A DNA stretch of 64,000 nucleotides from Pelodera strongyloides (GCA_036852015.1 JAANDG010000151.1:186001-250000); one strand, 5' to 3'; positions 34,958 through 46,749 are shown, counted from the first letter of the stretch. Translations and numbers: made by a program. The notes: generated from the sequence alone by a model not told the origin.

Positions 34958-37089
34958 TCAAACATCAGAATGATCAGAATGAAGACGTTCACGTGATTGC
35001 TGTTGCTGATAGCAACTAGTACTACCATCATCGTCTTCGTTGTCCTTACCGCAGCAGTACTCAGCGCATAAGAGTCCAATGCATATAAAAATTGCAATTG
35101 TGATTAGCCCAAGTACAATGATACATATGATCATAGGAAGTGTGAGGTCGGCGGTCCTGCAAAGGGGATATTGTTATTCAATGGGAATTAACAGCCATTT
35201 TGCCATTTTGCCATAATAGCCGTTGCTGCCATTTTGAGCAAGAAGCCTTAAAGCGAAATGCTAGCCCCTTTGGAAAATTTGCATATGATAAGCAAATCCT
35301 ACGTATCCTATGCCAATTTTGTACGATCATTTAGAATCGGCAATTATAATAACCGGACACTCCATATTATCATATTTTTTTTGCATATTAAAGGGATGGG
35401 CTCACTACAAAATCACCTTGTTTTTATGCTTTCGTTTGATTGTACAAAGGTAAAATAAAACAAAGAGCATAAAAAAAGTTTCTTGAATTACTCCCTAGGG
35501 AAGATATTAGGTAAAAAGGGTGAGTATTGATCTATCTTCCGGTAACGTGAGTAAACAAGATAAACTAGGGAAGCTAAGAGATATGGCTGAAACACACTGT
35601 TTTGAGCAAAATAAACTGTAGTTTCCATCGTTTATTTTACTTAAAACAATGAAAAACAGTGTGTTTCAGCCATAGCTCTTAGCTTCCCTAGTTTATCTTG
35701 TTCACTCACGTTATCGGAAAAAAGATCAATACTCACCCTTTTTACCTAATATCTTCCCTAGGGAGTAATTCAAGAAAATTTTTTTATGCTCTTTGTTTTA
35801 TTTTACCTTTGTACAATCAAACGAAAGCATAAAAACAAGGTGATTTTGTAGTGAGCCCATCCCTTTAAAGGGAATATGTATGCCCTTTTTGAAGTTAAGC
35901 TGTATTAATAGAATGTGTGTTCCTCATTAAGGAAACAGCAACAAAAATTGTTAAAAGTTTCCCATTTAAAAGAAAATGATTTTCAAAGTTCATCTTTTCC
36001 ATAGTAAACGCGTTGCTTGACCCCCTGGCTTACACGGCAGTGCTGATGGAGCAAAAAATTTTGCATATGTGTGCATACATCGGCATATAGCATGCAACAG
36101 CGACATATTTGCATGCAAATGAGAATATTCGAATTTACATATTCAGTCGCCTACTTAAATCTGGTGTGGAAACTCTAGTTTCGCAGTTGTTTTGCTCATT
36201 TTGAGTGCCTACATATTCCCTTTAAGTCGGAAGCTGTAGTATGCGTTAAGTTGTGTGAACTCAAAGCATTTTGCTAGTATTATAAGCGACAATCTTAAAC
36301 TTGCAAGAAGTCTGATTAACTCTTTTTTTTTTGAAACACAAATGTACGTTCATACGAAGTGTCCGGACATGATACTTGCCTTATCTAATATCTATATCTA
36401 CAAAATGTTCACATGTGGAGTAAACTAGTATGGAGAAGCCTGACCCTTTATTATTTTGCGTTTTGCAACTGGTGTGACTTGATTGAATGATGCTGAATAT
36501 TATTCATGTTTTGTTACGCATTTTATTGTCTGTTTTTCCAAATAGCCATATTCGTAAGAGAAAAGGACTGTGAATACATTTTGTCATACCAAGATGATTG
36601 ATCTGACACGTGTATTGCCCTCCGATCCAAAAGCTGATGGTAATGATCAAACATGTAGAGAAAGGCTTGTGTCGGCTTCTTGTTGTTCAACATCTTTCCT
36701 AAATAATAAAAATTAAAGAACTGAGATTCTTATTCAATTTTTTTGGAAACAATGCTGCATTATTGTATACAATTGTGTACAGTGGCTTTGAGTCCTCAGA
36801 GTTCTAGATTACTATGCATTATTTTTGTAAGCTGATGTCGATTGAATTTAAGAAATGCAGAAATGTGAAATTTACCTGCGATAACTGCAATTTCATTTAT
36901 GACTTTTGGTGTAATTACTCGTCCGGAAACTGCGCCAGTTGCAACGCGTATCTGAAATAAAACAACCTACTAATTACATAGTTAGGTGCTCAATGTTCCC
37001 CCACACACAAGCACGCCCACACAAGCACGCCCACACAAGCACGCCCACACACACACACACACACACAAGCACGCCCACACAAGCACGCC

Positions 37090-37123
<34 letters not shown>

Positions 37124-40100
37124 CACAACACAACACACACACTCACACACACACACACACACACACACAAACAAAACAAACACAAACAACAAACAAACAC
37201 ACAAACAAACAAACAAAAACACAAACACCAAACACACACACACACACACAGACACACACACATACACACACAAACACCAAACAATAACACACCCCGCACT
37301 CACACACACAACCCACACACACACACCCATACTACACACACACACACACACCACACACCACACTATATATATATATATATATATATATAGATATTTATAT
37401 ACACAAACGAACCGCGTTGTCGTCCACTGAGTAAACAATGAGGACATCATCGTCACATTGGCCGCGGTTTTGACGCTTTCTGAGGTCTTCTGCAAATTCT
37501 TGGACCGCCCTTAGACGAGCGTCGCGATCACTGTAATTGTCTCACTATATTCGCGAATTCCCACTTTAAACTTTTTTTAATGTAAGTTTTGTCAATATTT
37601 CGTCATATGGATGCTGCGGAAAATAATTATTTAAGATTTATTTAAAATTGTCTGTGCGTTTTTGTTATTACCGGCCTTGCGCGGGCTTTTCATGAATTCG
37701 CGCACAGTTGGCTCGGTCCACATTATATTTCATGGTACGATTACGGTACCTGGCCTTCGCGCCAAGATTCAAATTTAAATCGGGCGGGTGTTACAAAATA
37801 ATCAATACTAAGAGAATTTGGGCCATGGCGGGTCGGAAAGCATAAGTGCCTCTACCGTCCACCGGCGTCCAGTCTCTATATCTTGTTATCAGTTTTTGTG
37901 TTGCTTATTATTCAGCCACTGAGCTGATGAGGGTCAGGCTGTTTTTTTCCCGTCTTCAGTTAAGACCCGAAACGGAATAAATATTAATTTATTATTATTT
38001 AATTGTTATTTAATAGATTTTTTCTCTATGTTCCTCTTAGTTCTGTACTTTTTTAATGTTTTTAACTAACTACCTTTGGACGAAAAACCCCGAAATGGGT
38101 TTCATATCGCTTTAAAGTCTTTAAAGTTTAAAGTTACAAATACCGGTCAGTTTTTGAAACATATCGACTACGACTGCATACATATATATCATGCGCAAAT
38201 GAGCGTGATTATAATAACAAATCCACCACTGTCACATAAATACATAAGAACACAGGAAAGCCAAAACCTCGATTTCGTCCCGATCAAGGACGGTTTTTTT
38301 GAGGGACTTGACCGAGGCGAAATCGGGATTTTTGGTTTCCTATGAAGGCAGTTGTCCACCATGTGTTTCAAGGATTTCAAGGATTGTCCGCTACTTATTT
38401 TTAAATGAAACTATTTGTCCGTTTGGAAAAGTTAATTATTCTCCAAATGATAAATTAAATGTTATCGTAAGGCACAAATCTCGGCACTACGCATCAACAC
38501 GAATGTAAGATCAATACAAAAAATACAATGAGCAAATGTAATGTGCATCTCACAGTGGTCGTGGGTTTATTGTGTGTTAACACAACAAGTTCTCGTTTAT
38601 GGTTTCTGTGTTGTACAAACTGTGATAACGCTTTATGCGGAACCTGTCGATCCATAATAGCGCCCGTGTTTTGAAATTTTGAGCTTCCTATATTTTGATT
38701 CGCAAAAGGCTCTGACAACATGGACAGTTTTGGCTAGAATTCTTACAGCCGAATATTGTCGTTTCTCCGTATACGTGGCACAATGGCCAATGATATCGTT
38801 GCTCCATTACCAGCAACACATTCTCCTCGACTAGTATCTTCACAGAGGCACTTGCTATCCGTCTTTATTTGATTCAACTTCTGGATCAGCTCAGCGTCTG
38901 AAAATGGTTCTAATAATAAATTATACGCACTATATGCATTCATTTTGTGTAGGAATGTATTATGTTCTGCCAAATTGTCACAAAATGTAATGGAAAGAAA
39001 GTTAAATTGCAAGATGCTGCCATGTGCACAGATGCAAGATGCTGTCACGTGCAGTCTTTGCTGCATGATGCTGTCACATGCAGTCTTTACTTTACAGCAA
39101 TATGCTGTCACGTGCAATCTTTACTAAGATGCTGTCACGCGAAGTTCTTTACTGCAAGATGCTGTCACGTGCAGTCTTTACTGCAAGATGCTGTCACGTG
39201 CAGGGATGCAAGATGCTGTCACGTGCAGTCTTTACTGCAAGATGCTGTCACGTGCAGTGTTTACTGCAAGATGCTGTCACGTGCAGTCTTTACTGATTTG
39301 TGATCATTTGGGCGCATTAAATAACTCACAGGTCAAAAATTTACAGCGTTTTACAGAATGTACAAAACGCACGTAAACGTAAAGGTCAAGAAGTCAAGTA
39401 TGAGTGATGTGTGATCATTTAATATTAATTAGCTTATAATTCAATCTTCTTTCTCGTTCATTACAATAGTTGGCTTCATCAGACCTTTGAAAGAGTTATT
39501 CTTCAACACAAGAAAAAAGAACGAACAATTGCTAGTTTCCGCATTATTCCTTCTCTGCGGAAAAGCTTGAGAATTGCAATAGGACGGCCAGCAAGTACAC
39601 CAAATGCATGATGATTTTTCTCCAAGTTTAGCAATTCGAACAGACTGAAATCCGAGTTGTTTCTGATTCCCTTTCGGATCAGAAAGCAATGCATAACCAG
39701 TTCGAAAGTGCATATCAATAAGATGCTGTCACGTGCAGTGTTTACTGCAAGATGCTGTCACGTGCAGTGTTTACTGCAAGATGCTGTCACGTGCAGTGTG
39801 TACTGCAAGATGCTGTCACTTGCAGTCTTTACTAAGATGCTGTCACGCGCAGTCTTTACTGCAAGATGCTGTCACGTGCAGGGATGCAAGATGCTGTCAC
39901 GTGCAGGTTTACTGCAAGATGCTGTCACGTGCAGTGTGTACTGCAAGATGCTGTCACTTGCAGTCTTTACTAAGATGATGTCACGCGCAGTCTTTACTGC
40001 AAGATGCTGTCACGTGCAGGGATGCAAGATGCTGTCACGTGCAGTGTTTACTGCAAGATGCTGTCACGCGCAGTGTTTACTGCAAGATGCTGTCACGTGC

Positions 40101-40338
40101 AGTCTTAATGAGTATAAATGCAAAATCAAGTAAAAGAACAAAAAGGAAATAGCTCACGATTGGCGTTAACATTTCCATCATTGAGTTGTTTTGAAGGATC
40201 GCATAGTAGAGAAGGAGTCAATGTTCCACATTCTTGAGGTGACTTCAGTCCATTTGGATATGTTTGTGGTGAATAGTTCCCGAAAGCGGTTCGAAGAATC
40301 AGAATAAATTGCCAAAGAAAGAACTTGGCTGACGTCAT
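34958..40338 (-). CDS. MOLO1/TPM-domain single-pass membrane protein, gene B
   Basis: Predicted 277-residue paralogue of gene A. Exons: 40338-40158, 38897-38747, 37530-37413, 36951-36876, 36698-36590, 35156-34958; phases 1,2,0,1,2. The first ~60 residues nearly match gene A (MTSAKF..., YPNG, CGTLTPSLLCDPSKQL), so the duplication is recent. It keeps CLCEDTSRGEC, EFAEDLRKR, QCDDDVLIVYS and YHQLL. The membrane span is at about 217-242 (PMIICIIVLGLITIAIFIC). The tail differs from A: an acidic EDDDG run, a QQQQ tract and a C-terminal HSDHSDV. Intron 1 holds two blocks of a 29-bp CACGTG minisatellite, intron 3 a long CA tract beside the donor, and intron 5 three adjacent MITEs. Like A, it is probably a secreted-pathway receptor modulator, by family analogy only. 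Confidence 0.85.
35249..35323 (+). mobile_element. TTAA-2 MITE, left half only
   Basis: TTAAAGCGAAATGCTAGCCCC through the TTGCATATGATAAGC arm, stopping after the GTACGATC centre. The right arm is absent. Confidence 0.7.
35388..35868. mobile_element. TTAA-3 long palindromic MITE
   Basis: TTAAAGGGATGGGCTCAC at the left and its complement at the right, with arms of about 200 bp including CTAGGGAAGATATTAGGTAA. The centre contains GTTTTGAGCAAAATAAAC. The right TTAA is shared with the next element. Confidence 0.85.
35865..36225 (+). mobile_element. TTAA-4 MITE
   Basis: TTAAAGGGAATATGTATGCCC to GTGCCTACATATTCCCTTTAA, with the family interior (CCATTAAGGAAACA..., TATTCAGTCGCCTA). It lies in gene B intron 5. 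Confidence 0.85.
37002..37393 (+). repeat. (CA)n/(TA)n compound microsatellite, gene B intron 3
   Basis: CAAGCACGCCCACA units, then CA runs, AAACAAA-rich stretches and finally (TA)n at 37363-37389. It ends about 20 bp from the exon 3 donor, the same relative place as in gene A. Confidence 0.95.
37924..37973 (+). other. hammerhead-ribozyme-like core
   Basis: CTGATGA followed by GGGTC, a 28-base loop, GACCC and GAAAC: the conserved hammerhead core with a perfect 5-bp stem II. No convincing stem I or NUH cleavage site was found within about 100 bases on either side, so activity is doubtful. Confidence 0.3.
38110..38375 (+). mobile_element. TTAA-1 MITE remnant, in gene B intron 2
   Basis: AATACCGGTCAGTTTTTGAAACATATCGAC at the left and GTTGTCCACCATGTGTTTCA at the right, with an unrelated insert between (repeated CGATTTCG / GATCGGGA motifs). 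Confidence 0.45.
39010..39296 (+). repeat. 29-bp CACGTG minisatellite, block 1
   Basis: About ten tandem units of GCAAGATGCTGTCACGTGCA + GTCTTTACT. Most carry the palindrome CACGTG; one-base variants (CACATG, CACGCG) occur. The first units are the most decayed. In gene B intron 1. Confidence 0.9.
39719..40108 (+). repeat. 29-bp CACGTG minisatellite, block 2
   Basis: About fourteen units of the same repeat, 420 bp beyond block 1. Variant units (CACTTG, then CACGCG, then the short CAGGGATGC form) recur in the same order, giving a higher-order period of roughly five units. It ends 50 bp from the exon 1 donor of gene B. Confidence 0.9.
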
Positions 40339-40843
40339 TTTGTTTTCGGTATAAAAGGAACAACAGTAGTACGTTCGACGTAGGCTTGACGCTTGACCTA
40401 AGCAGTTTTTTTCAGTGCTTATGTATTGCTCCGTCAAGTCATATTTACGTCTCCGTCAAAGTGTGCAAGGACCGATTAGTGAATGACACACGTGAAAAAT
40501 AAGAGAGTAAGACAAGAAAAAATAAGTAAAATAAGAACCGGAGAGAGAGTGAAGAGCAAGTTAATGTGCGTTTAATATTGTAAACTTAAAATATACTTTT
40601 CTAACAAAGAGAAGTTTTATCTGGGTTTTTTGCAAGCTACATACGTAACACATATGTATATGGCAAGCTGGTTCGCTTTCATTGATTAGAATTGCGTTTT
40701 TTTGTTTCTTGGGATGAATTCAAACGCGTTATTCATATCTTATGATATAAAGGAGAAGAGTTTACTTTTTTTTGTTTGAAGCGTGAACGCAACAAAGCCC
40801 ATTCATAAAGGTTTGCTCGCAGAAATGGAACATAAAAATCTTT

Positions 40844-40935
40844 GCCTCAGGCGGGATTCGAACCCACCATGAACACACCTAACCCCCCTCACTTCACAGT
40901 CGAGCGCTCTACTGTTGAGCTATGCATGCTATGCT
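40844..40935 (-). pseudogene. tRNA-like sequence
   Basis: On minus: TAGCTCAACAGTAGAGCG (D stem GCTC/GAGC), an extended middle, then GTGGGTTCGAATCCCGC with a pairing T stem. The 5' flank does not pair with the 3' CTGAGGC, so no acceptor stem is seen and it is probably not a functional tRNA. Confidence 0.5.
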
Positions 40936-41042
40936 GCTTATGTCGGTCGGAGAAGAGGCCGGAGTTCATCCGGCTGGCAAGAATAATAAATCATGACATC
41001 AAGAAGATGCGCACGAACGACATAATAAATAAATATTTAATA

Positions 41043-41043
41043 A

Positions 41044-41120
<77 letters not shown>

Positions 41121-41130
41121 ATATATATAT
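41043..41130 (+). repeat. (TA)n microsatellite
   Basis: About 85 bp of TA dinucleotides with two TTA/AAT interruptions, in the B-C spacer. Confidence 0.95.
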
Positions 41131-42389
41131 AACCACTAACGAGCCGCGTAACTAAGCCCGGCAGCTGGGCTCCCCAAAATAACACTCTTATCAGGCAAGA
41201 ACCGACTAAATGATGACATGAAAAATTACCCGCCCAATGACGAATGGTGTGACTTTCGTGAGGAGTCACGGGGTAAGGGGTTTCCCCATTTTCGAAGAAT
41301 ATAGGAATTTATGGAAACAAGGTATTAAGAACACTGAAGCATTATAAAGGAGACCTATGCAAAAACTTGGTCTGCCATCGTCTAAGTCTACCATCACCGA
41401 CCATTTGGCAACCACTTAGATACTACGTGTTGGCCAGTTGCCGACGGTTTTCAAATCAAACTGGTCATCATCACAAAGTTACCACAAAATTAAACAAACA
41501 TAAAACTACACGAGCCCATGTCAGCAAAACTAAACGAGTCCCACGCACTTTCAGGGTTGCTGCGAGGTTCAAAATAATTATGCTATAAATGGTCCAAGTG
41601 AACTAAATTTCAGAACAATTTCGTTTTTACAAGTCTCATATTAGTGTCCAACAACATGATTACTTTATTTATCTTTCTTTTAAACAAATAAAATAGTGAA
41701 TACTTTAACAACCAGGTCATCAAGCTTCTACTATTATTTCATAGTGTTGTGAGCAGGAAAAACCTACACCAGCAGTCAACCGAATTTTTTTTGGGTACAA
41801 ACCATCGAACAAAACAAAATGTTTAAAGCGGTGCTACAGTTGGGCTTTGAAAAGAATTTTCGCAAAATACATTGCCATGAACATCAGTACAATTATCACC
41901 CCAATCAATCCATAATGTGCTTCAATCATGCCTCACTCCCTTTCATAGATAACCGGAAATAACTACCGTGGTGGATTGCAAAAATAACTACCACCAACTA
42001 TTATTATTATTATTATTGTATCTCACACAAATTATAACCAATTATATCGTGCCCAATACCGTACCCTTAATTTATTCTTTCGTCATTTCGCTGGATATTA
42101 TACCTTCAAACCTTCCCAATACGTAATCAAATTCTTCCTTATTTCCCTGACAGATAAGAATTCAAATATAAACATATCCGATAATTGTATATCAACGTAT
42201 ACTAATAAACTATTTTTAGAGTGACGAAGCCCTCGTTCGACTTGAGAGGATAAACGCAGCCAGGACGACCCCGCGAGATTAACCTATCTGTTTCACCTAT
42301 GATAAAGCGTGTGTGTTACACTGTGTTATCCACATTTCTATCGTGGTCTACAGATCATTTCTGGGTCATTTCATACATTTCATAGTAAT

Positions 42390-42905
42390 ATGAGAAAGGA
42401 ATGCTTATCAGAAGAAGACATCCGAAAAATTTTTGGAGAAGAAAAACCCGTGCAAAAAAAAAACAAGAACAAGGTGTGTCAGTGTGTCACGACTCGATCC
42501 TGATGATCTAGACTTAAATTGCTTGAAAACAAGTAATTAATAAATGTTCGGCATCTTCTTTTCTATGTAGCACAAAAGTATTCTGTCTCACTGAGTGCGA
42601 TGAAATTTGACGTGCAAGCTTAGTTAGTTACATGGGAGTCAATGACAATTTTAGTCTGTGCCATCAGGAAGTTTTATATGTACTTTAACAATATTTTCAA
42701 AAACTCTTTCTCAGTTGATCAAAAAACTGAGATGCTTGAAATGGCGCGCATATGCCATGATGAAATAGTTTCTTTGTTCCGGGTCACGCTGAATTCGCCC
42801 GGGAAACTTTCCCTGAGCAATCGTTGGGATGTCACCAGACATTTTGATTACGAATATAACAAACAAGACATAGACATTTTTTATTTCGAATGCACCAATT
42901 ATTAA
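42390..42905 (+). CDS. candidate two-exon gene, about 92 residues
   Basis: Not recognised. ATG at 42390 lies 4 nt after a TTCATAG acceptor-like site. Exon 1 runs to 42477 (donor GTCAGT) or 42473 (donor GTGTGT); exon 2 is 42715-42905, after TTTCTCAG. With the first donor, the frame gives a lysine-rich N-terminus (IFGEEKPVQKKNKNK), then EMLEMARICHDEIVSLFRV and an aromatic, acidic end (FDYEYNKQDIDIFYFECTNY). There is no signal peptide, membrane span or known motif. It lies between genes B and C on the opposite strand. Evidence is only splice signals and amino-acid composition. Confidence 0.28.
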
Positions 42906-43348
42906 TGGGTTTTTCAAGTATCCCAAAAAGCTCCGTTTTTCTGTCAATACGACCATGCAGTTCCAGAATACGGTAAATTTTCAGCATATTTGGAAACCCC
43001 ATAGCCATAGCAAGCAAAGTTATAAATGAGCAAAGTAATAACGAGGTTCAATTTTTATGTAGATGTATAATGCAAAAGAGCAAGAAAGCTATGGGAAAAT
43101 AGGAACTATAATATGCTGCAAACATGTAAAAATATGCTTTTAAAAGGGTGCAAATGACTAAACATAGGGAAAGCAACATCATAAAGTGAGCACTTAATTG
43201 CTGAAGTATTCTAAACCAATAAAAATGAGATTCATCCCGTAGGCTTCAGGAAACAAAAAAAAAATCCAATCGGAATGAACAATTGAGCTTTAAAGGCTCC
43301 AATATAAATGCCCTGGGAAACCACGGGAGAAATATAACAACAAGTATT

Positions 43349-45255
43349 TTATATGCTTTGTAGCTTATCAACTTTTCGTTCCTCAAGCTTAAAACCAGTC
43401 TCCGGCTCCCCTTCTCTTTGTCGTACAGATCGATATTCCGGTGTGCAACATAAACAGCTGAGTAAGGCCGATTTGCAGCACAAGTAGATCCCCATGAGCG
43501 CGATTGAAGTGCCGGAAACGCCGACGCAAATTGCGATGATAATGTATCGCAAATACGGTCTCCACCACCTGAAAACAAAGGTGAGAAGATGTGAAAAAGA
43601 CGTTACAGACGTTTGGACTGCTCCAAAAGACCTTCGAAAGACCCGTACAGTTTGTGTAACACTTACGGGTGTGGTGTAAGTAGGCGGCTATCTGTCAATG
43701 AGCTGCAATGGTAAAATGTAAATGTATCTTAGGTGTTTTACAAAAAGATAAAAACAAAGTGTTAATACCCCAAGTTCGAAGGCTTGTTCCCGTCCAGTAC
43801 CTGATGGTAATGGTCTATCATAGTCATGATTGCACCAACTGCACTATCGCTTCCTTCTGAAAACACAGAAATATTTTAAATTTTAAATTTTAATAACTCG
43901 ATACCAGTTTGTTTTTATTTTTATTTTTTTCTCAACAACTGAACTTGCCAACTTTAATTTTTTTTTCTTATCGGTGTTCTACCTAGACACGATTGCACCG
44001 CAAACTTAGTGTCGAAACGATAAGCTTGAATGTTTCGAAACCGCATTTTGCTTCTTACCGCCACATTGCGCTTCATTACCGAAAACCTCGTGCCACAAAG
44101 TACTGGTGTTACGATTTATACCTACTTGCAATTTTCGTTACATTTACGATACGTTCCCTGGTGAGTACTATCGCCGAAGCATTCCCGGTGGCAGTGTAGA
44201 GCTGGAAACATAGAATATAATATTACAAAAACATATTATACGGATCAAAATCGTGTAGAAAGATTTAGTAATTTGCTATAACGCATAAAGGTACCGCATT
44301 GTCCTTGAGTGCGTACAGAATTAGTGCGACATCTCCACAATTACCATTTAGTCCCTTTATTAGGGCATCTGCCAGTGCTTGATTCCTGAATTATTTCATC
44401 TTTTAAACTTTAAAATATTCTCTGTAGATGTGCTAATATTTGACCATGCATGCTTTACTTTTGTTACGTCACGGCTTGCTTCCGTTCAGTACAATTTGTT
44501 GACCTGTCAAACTAAGTAGAAAATTCGCGAGGCATTTTTCTTATCTATGTTATAGTACCATTACGTGTCAGGCATGAGAAGGCTTGCAGGCGTAGAAGGA
44601 AGGAAAAGCCACTACAATGCCCCACTAGGCGGTATTTCGTCACTATGTCTACTTTTTTATTAATTTTTATTGTTGGCGGCATGAAGGAAAGTAAATAAAC
44701 TGAATTTAGGGTATACAAAAGAAACTGAAACACTGAAAAATTAAAATAAAGAAAGACTGAGCTCACCCTTCTGAAACCACACGCACGTAAAGAGTACTTC
44801 CAGGGCGGTCAGTGCATGTGCCGTTCAGGTACTTTTCGCATAAACACATAGTTTTGTTTGGTATTTTTTCCAATTTCTCGATAATTAGTGATCCTGGAAT
44901 ACGAGCTATTTTGTTTCAATTTTCAAGCTACTGTACCACAAGAATAGAATTATAGAATTTAAATGTATTTCTTTCTGTGGTTTTCTTATCAAAGTAGTGA
45001 ATTTAGGGGTTTCCTGGCTGATATGATAGGCTATTTGCACAATTATGAAAGAATTTTGAACGGTTTTGAACTTAGGAACTGGTTGAATTTAATTATTCAA
45101 TGCAATTGTGGAAATCAGATGGACGTACTATCTTCCTGTGTCATTTTGTGTGTTTGCGTTTGTTCGCAGTATAATTCATCTGAAAAAAAGCAATCTCCTC
45201 CGTGGGAGATGCAGACAACAGTTGATAGGATCACCAGCAAAAATGTCAACTTCAT
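43349..45255 (-). CDS. divergent MOLO1/TPM-like membrane protein, gene C
   Basis: Predicted 242-residue membrane protein. Exons: 45255-45129, 44893-44767, 44385-44295, 44201-44126, 43856-43769, 43568-43349; phases 1,2,0,1,2 as in its neighbours. Clear signal peptide (MKLTFLLVILSTVVCISHG). The usual YPNG and CDP motifs are missing; a shorter Cys28-Cys30-type start (CFFSDELYC) replaces them. CLCEKYLNGTC, NCGDVALILYALKDNA and IDHYHQVLDG keep the domain order. The span is about residues 177-200 (IIIAICVGVSG...), followed by Cys-rich SCLCC and a basic/acidic tail. A TTTTAG acceptor lies 3 nt before the ATG, suggesting trans-splicing. The domain assignment relies on shared intron phases and spacing as much as on residues, so it is a little less sure than A, B or D. 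Confidence 0.78.
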
Positions 45256-45765
45256 TTCCTAAAATGGTAAAATGGCCCATTACAGACACTTTTACATCAG
45301 ACAAGTATCAACGACAAATTGATGAAAAGCTACGGTAAATTCGGTTCAACTAAAATATACAGTAATTTATATTGCAAGTTTGGGTGATGTGTTACATGAA
45401 GGAGGCTAAATTCAGAATTAGTGTTAGAAAGAGGAGAAGCTTAAAAGAATAACATAATAATAGTAAGAACAAGAACTACTCAGTATTTAACAATGAAACG
45501 TTATCTCGTCTCGGGTGTGACCGAGTAGTGACCTCGATGTTGTGAATCCTCACGAAAGGAAAAGCTGGAAACAATGTAAACATTGTAAAAATGCTTATCT
45601 TTTTTTATTTCGTTTTGGGTCAAATAACTGTATTATTCACCCAGTGAATTACGCAATTTTTTGTGGGCTTTTCTCTTTTGTTTACATTCTCGTACGCACA
45701 CTTTTTACGGAGTTACTATATAAGAATTAAATATCAAATCAATGACTTTTACGAGGTTTGCTGAC

Positions 45766-46692
45766 ACTAGAGGAAAGGTGAAGGGAAAGAAGTACTATTA
45801 CACAATGAAGGAAGTGTTGCTTTTATCGAAATGTTCTTGGACTGTTGTATCGAGATATCGTATCTAATTTATGTTCATTTGCTTAAGCTGTATACGGTTG
45901 GTGTACTCGATGTGTTTCAAAAACAGGCCGCTATTTCGCTTTAACCTTGCAGTTTGTTTCTCCCGGTAATCACCCCTATGCCTATATGTTTGGTGTGCAG
46001 CGTATTCTGATGCGTTCGGGCTGTTCGGTGATGGATAGTGACGAGCTCTCGAGTAGATCGAGAGTATCGAAATGTATCGAGATGACAGTGCGCAAAATTG
46101 ACTTATTGGTTATTCAAACACCACTGGGCACCCACTGGGCACCATGGACACCATTTGACACCCTTGAACAACCTAAACTACCCGTATGTCAAAATGGAGG
46201 GTGGGGGAATGCGATATTGTATGAGCACGACAAAACAAATTAAAACAGAGCTGATTAACTTCAAACTTTTTTTCCAATAGAAGGAAATGACAAAATACTT
46301 AACCAACGTGTACCCATTTCCAATGTCGAGCTTATCTGGTCTTGAAAATTGAAAATAGTATTGAAGTGTTAGTATTGAAAGTGTTAGTATTGAAAATTTT
46401 TATTGTTTTCGAAATCTACCGAATGGCTCAAGTTGTTTAGGTAAATATTTACATTTTATTAGACTCTTAGAAAGAGCGCAACATATACTCAGCTTCGCCG
46501 TTCGCACACCGATAATTTTTACGTATGGGTGTTTGATGGTGTTCACTGGTGTCCAAGGGTTTCCAATAGTGCCCAGAGTGTCCATCGGTGTCCGGGACAT
46601 TTTCCAAGAAGCCGCAAAACTAGAGAAAAGGTGAAGGGAAAGGAATATTATTACACAATGAAAGAAGTGTCGCTTTTATGGAAATGTTCTCG
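45766..46692 (+). repeat. direct-repeat pair with GGTGTCC minisatellites between
   Basis: A ~72-bp sequence (AAAGGTGAAGGGAAAG ... CAATGAAGGAAGTG ... AAATGTTCT) occurs at 45774-45845 and 46618-46692 with about 86% identity. Between them lie two degenerate GGTGTCC/GGGCACC tracts (46120-46185, 46525-46605) in opposite orientation. Unrecognised. Confidence 0.6.
45860..45943 (+). mobile_element. TTAA-1 MITE, right half only
   Basis: TAATTTATGTTCATTTGC...GTACTCGATGTGTTTCAAAA...GCTATTTCGCTTTAA. The left arm is missing. Confidence 0.65.
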
Positions 46693-46749
46693 GCGTTCAA
46701 ATACTCATTCCTCTTCCTCTTCTGCAAATAACCTGCAAAATATTTAATA

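Noticed and set aside
36939..37495. HTHTHT and VCVCVC open frames of 130-170 residues
   Set aside because: CA/TA microsatellite; the true exon is 37413-37530 in another frame context.
39010..40108. CRISPR-like direct repeats
   Set aside because: Units are contiguous and variable with no unique spacers, in a eukaryotic intron; it is a minisatellite.
39657..40133. 158-residue open frame rich in KMLSRAVFTARCCHVQ
   Set aside because: It is the 29-bp minisatellite read through. The unit is not a multiple of three, and all frames happen to lack stops.
40844..40935. Functional tRNA gene
   Set aside because: T and D stems pair but the acceptor stem does not, and the middle region is too long for a normal anticodon and variable arm.
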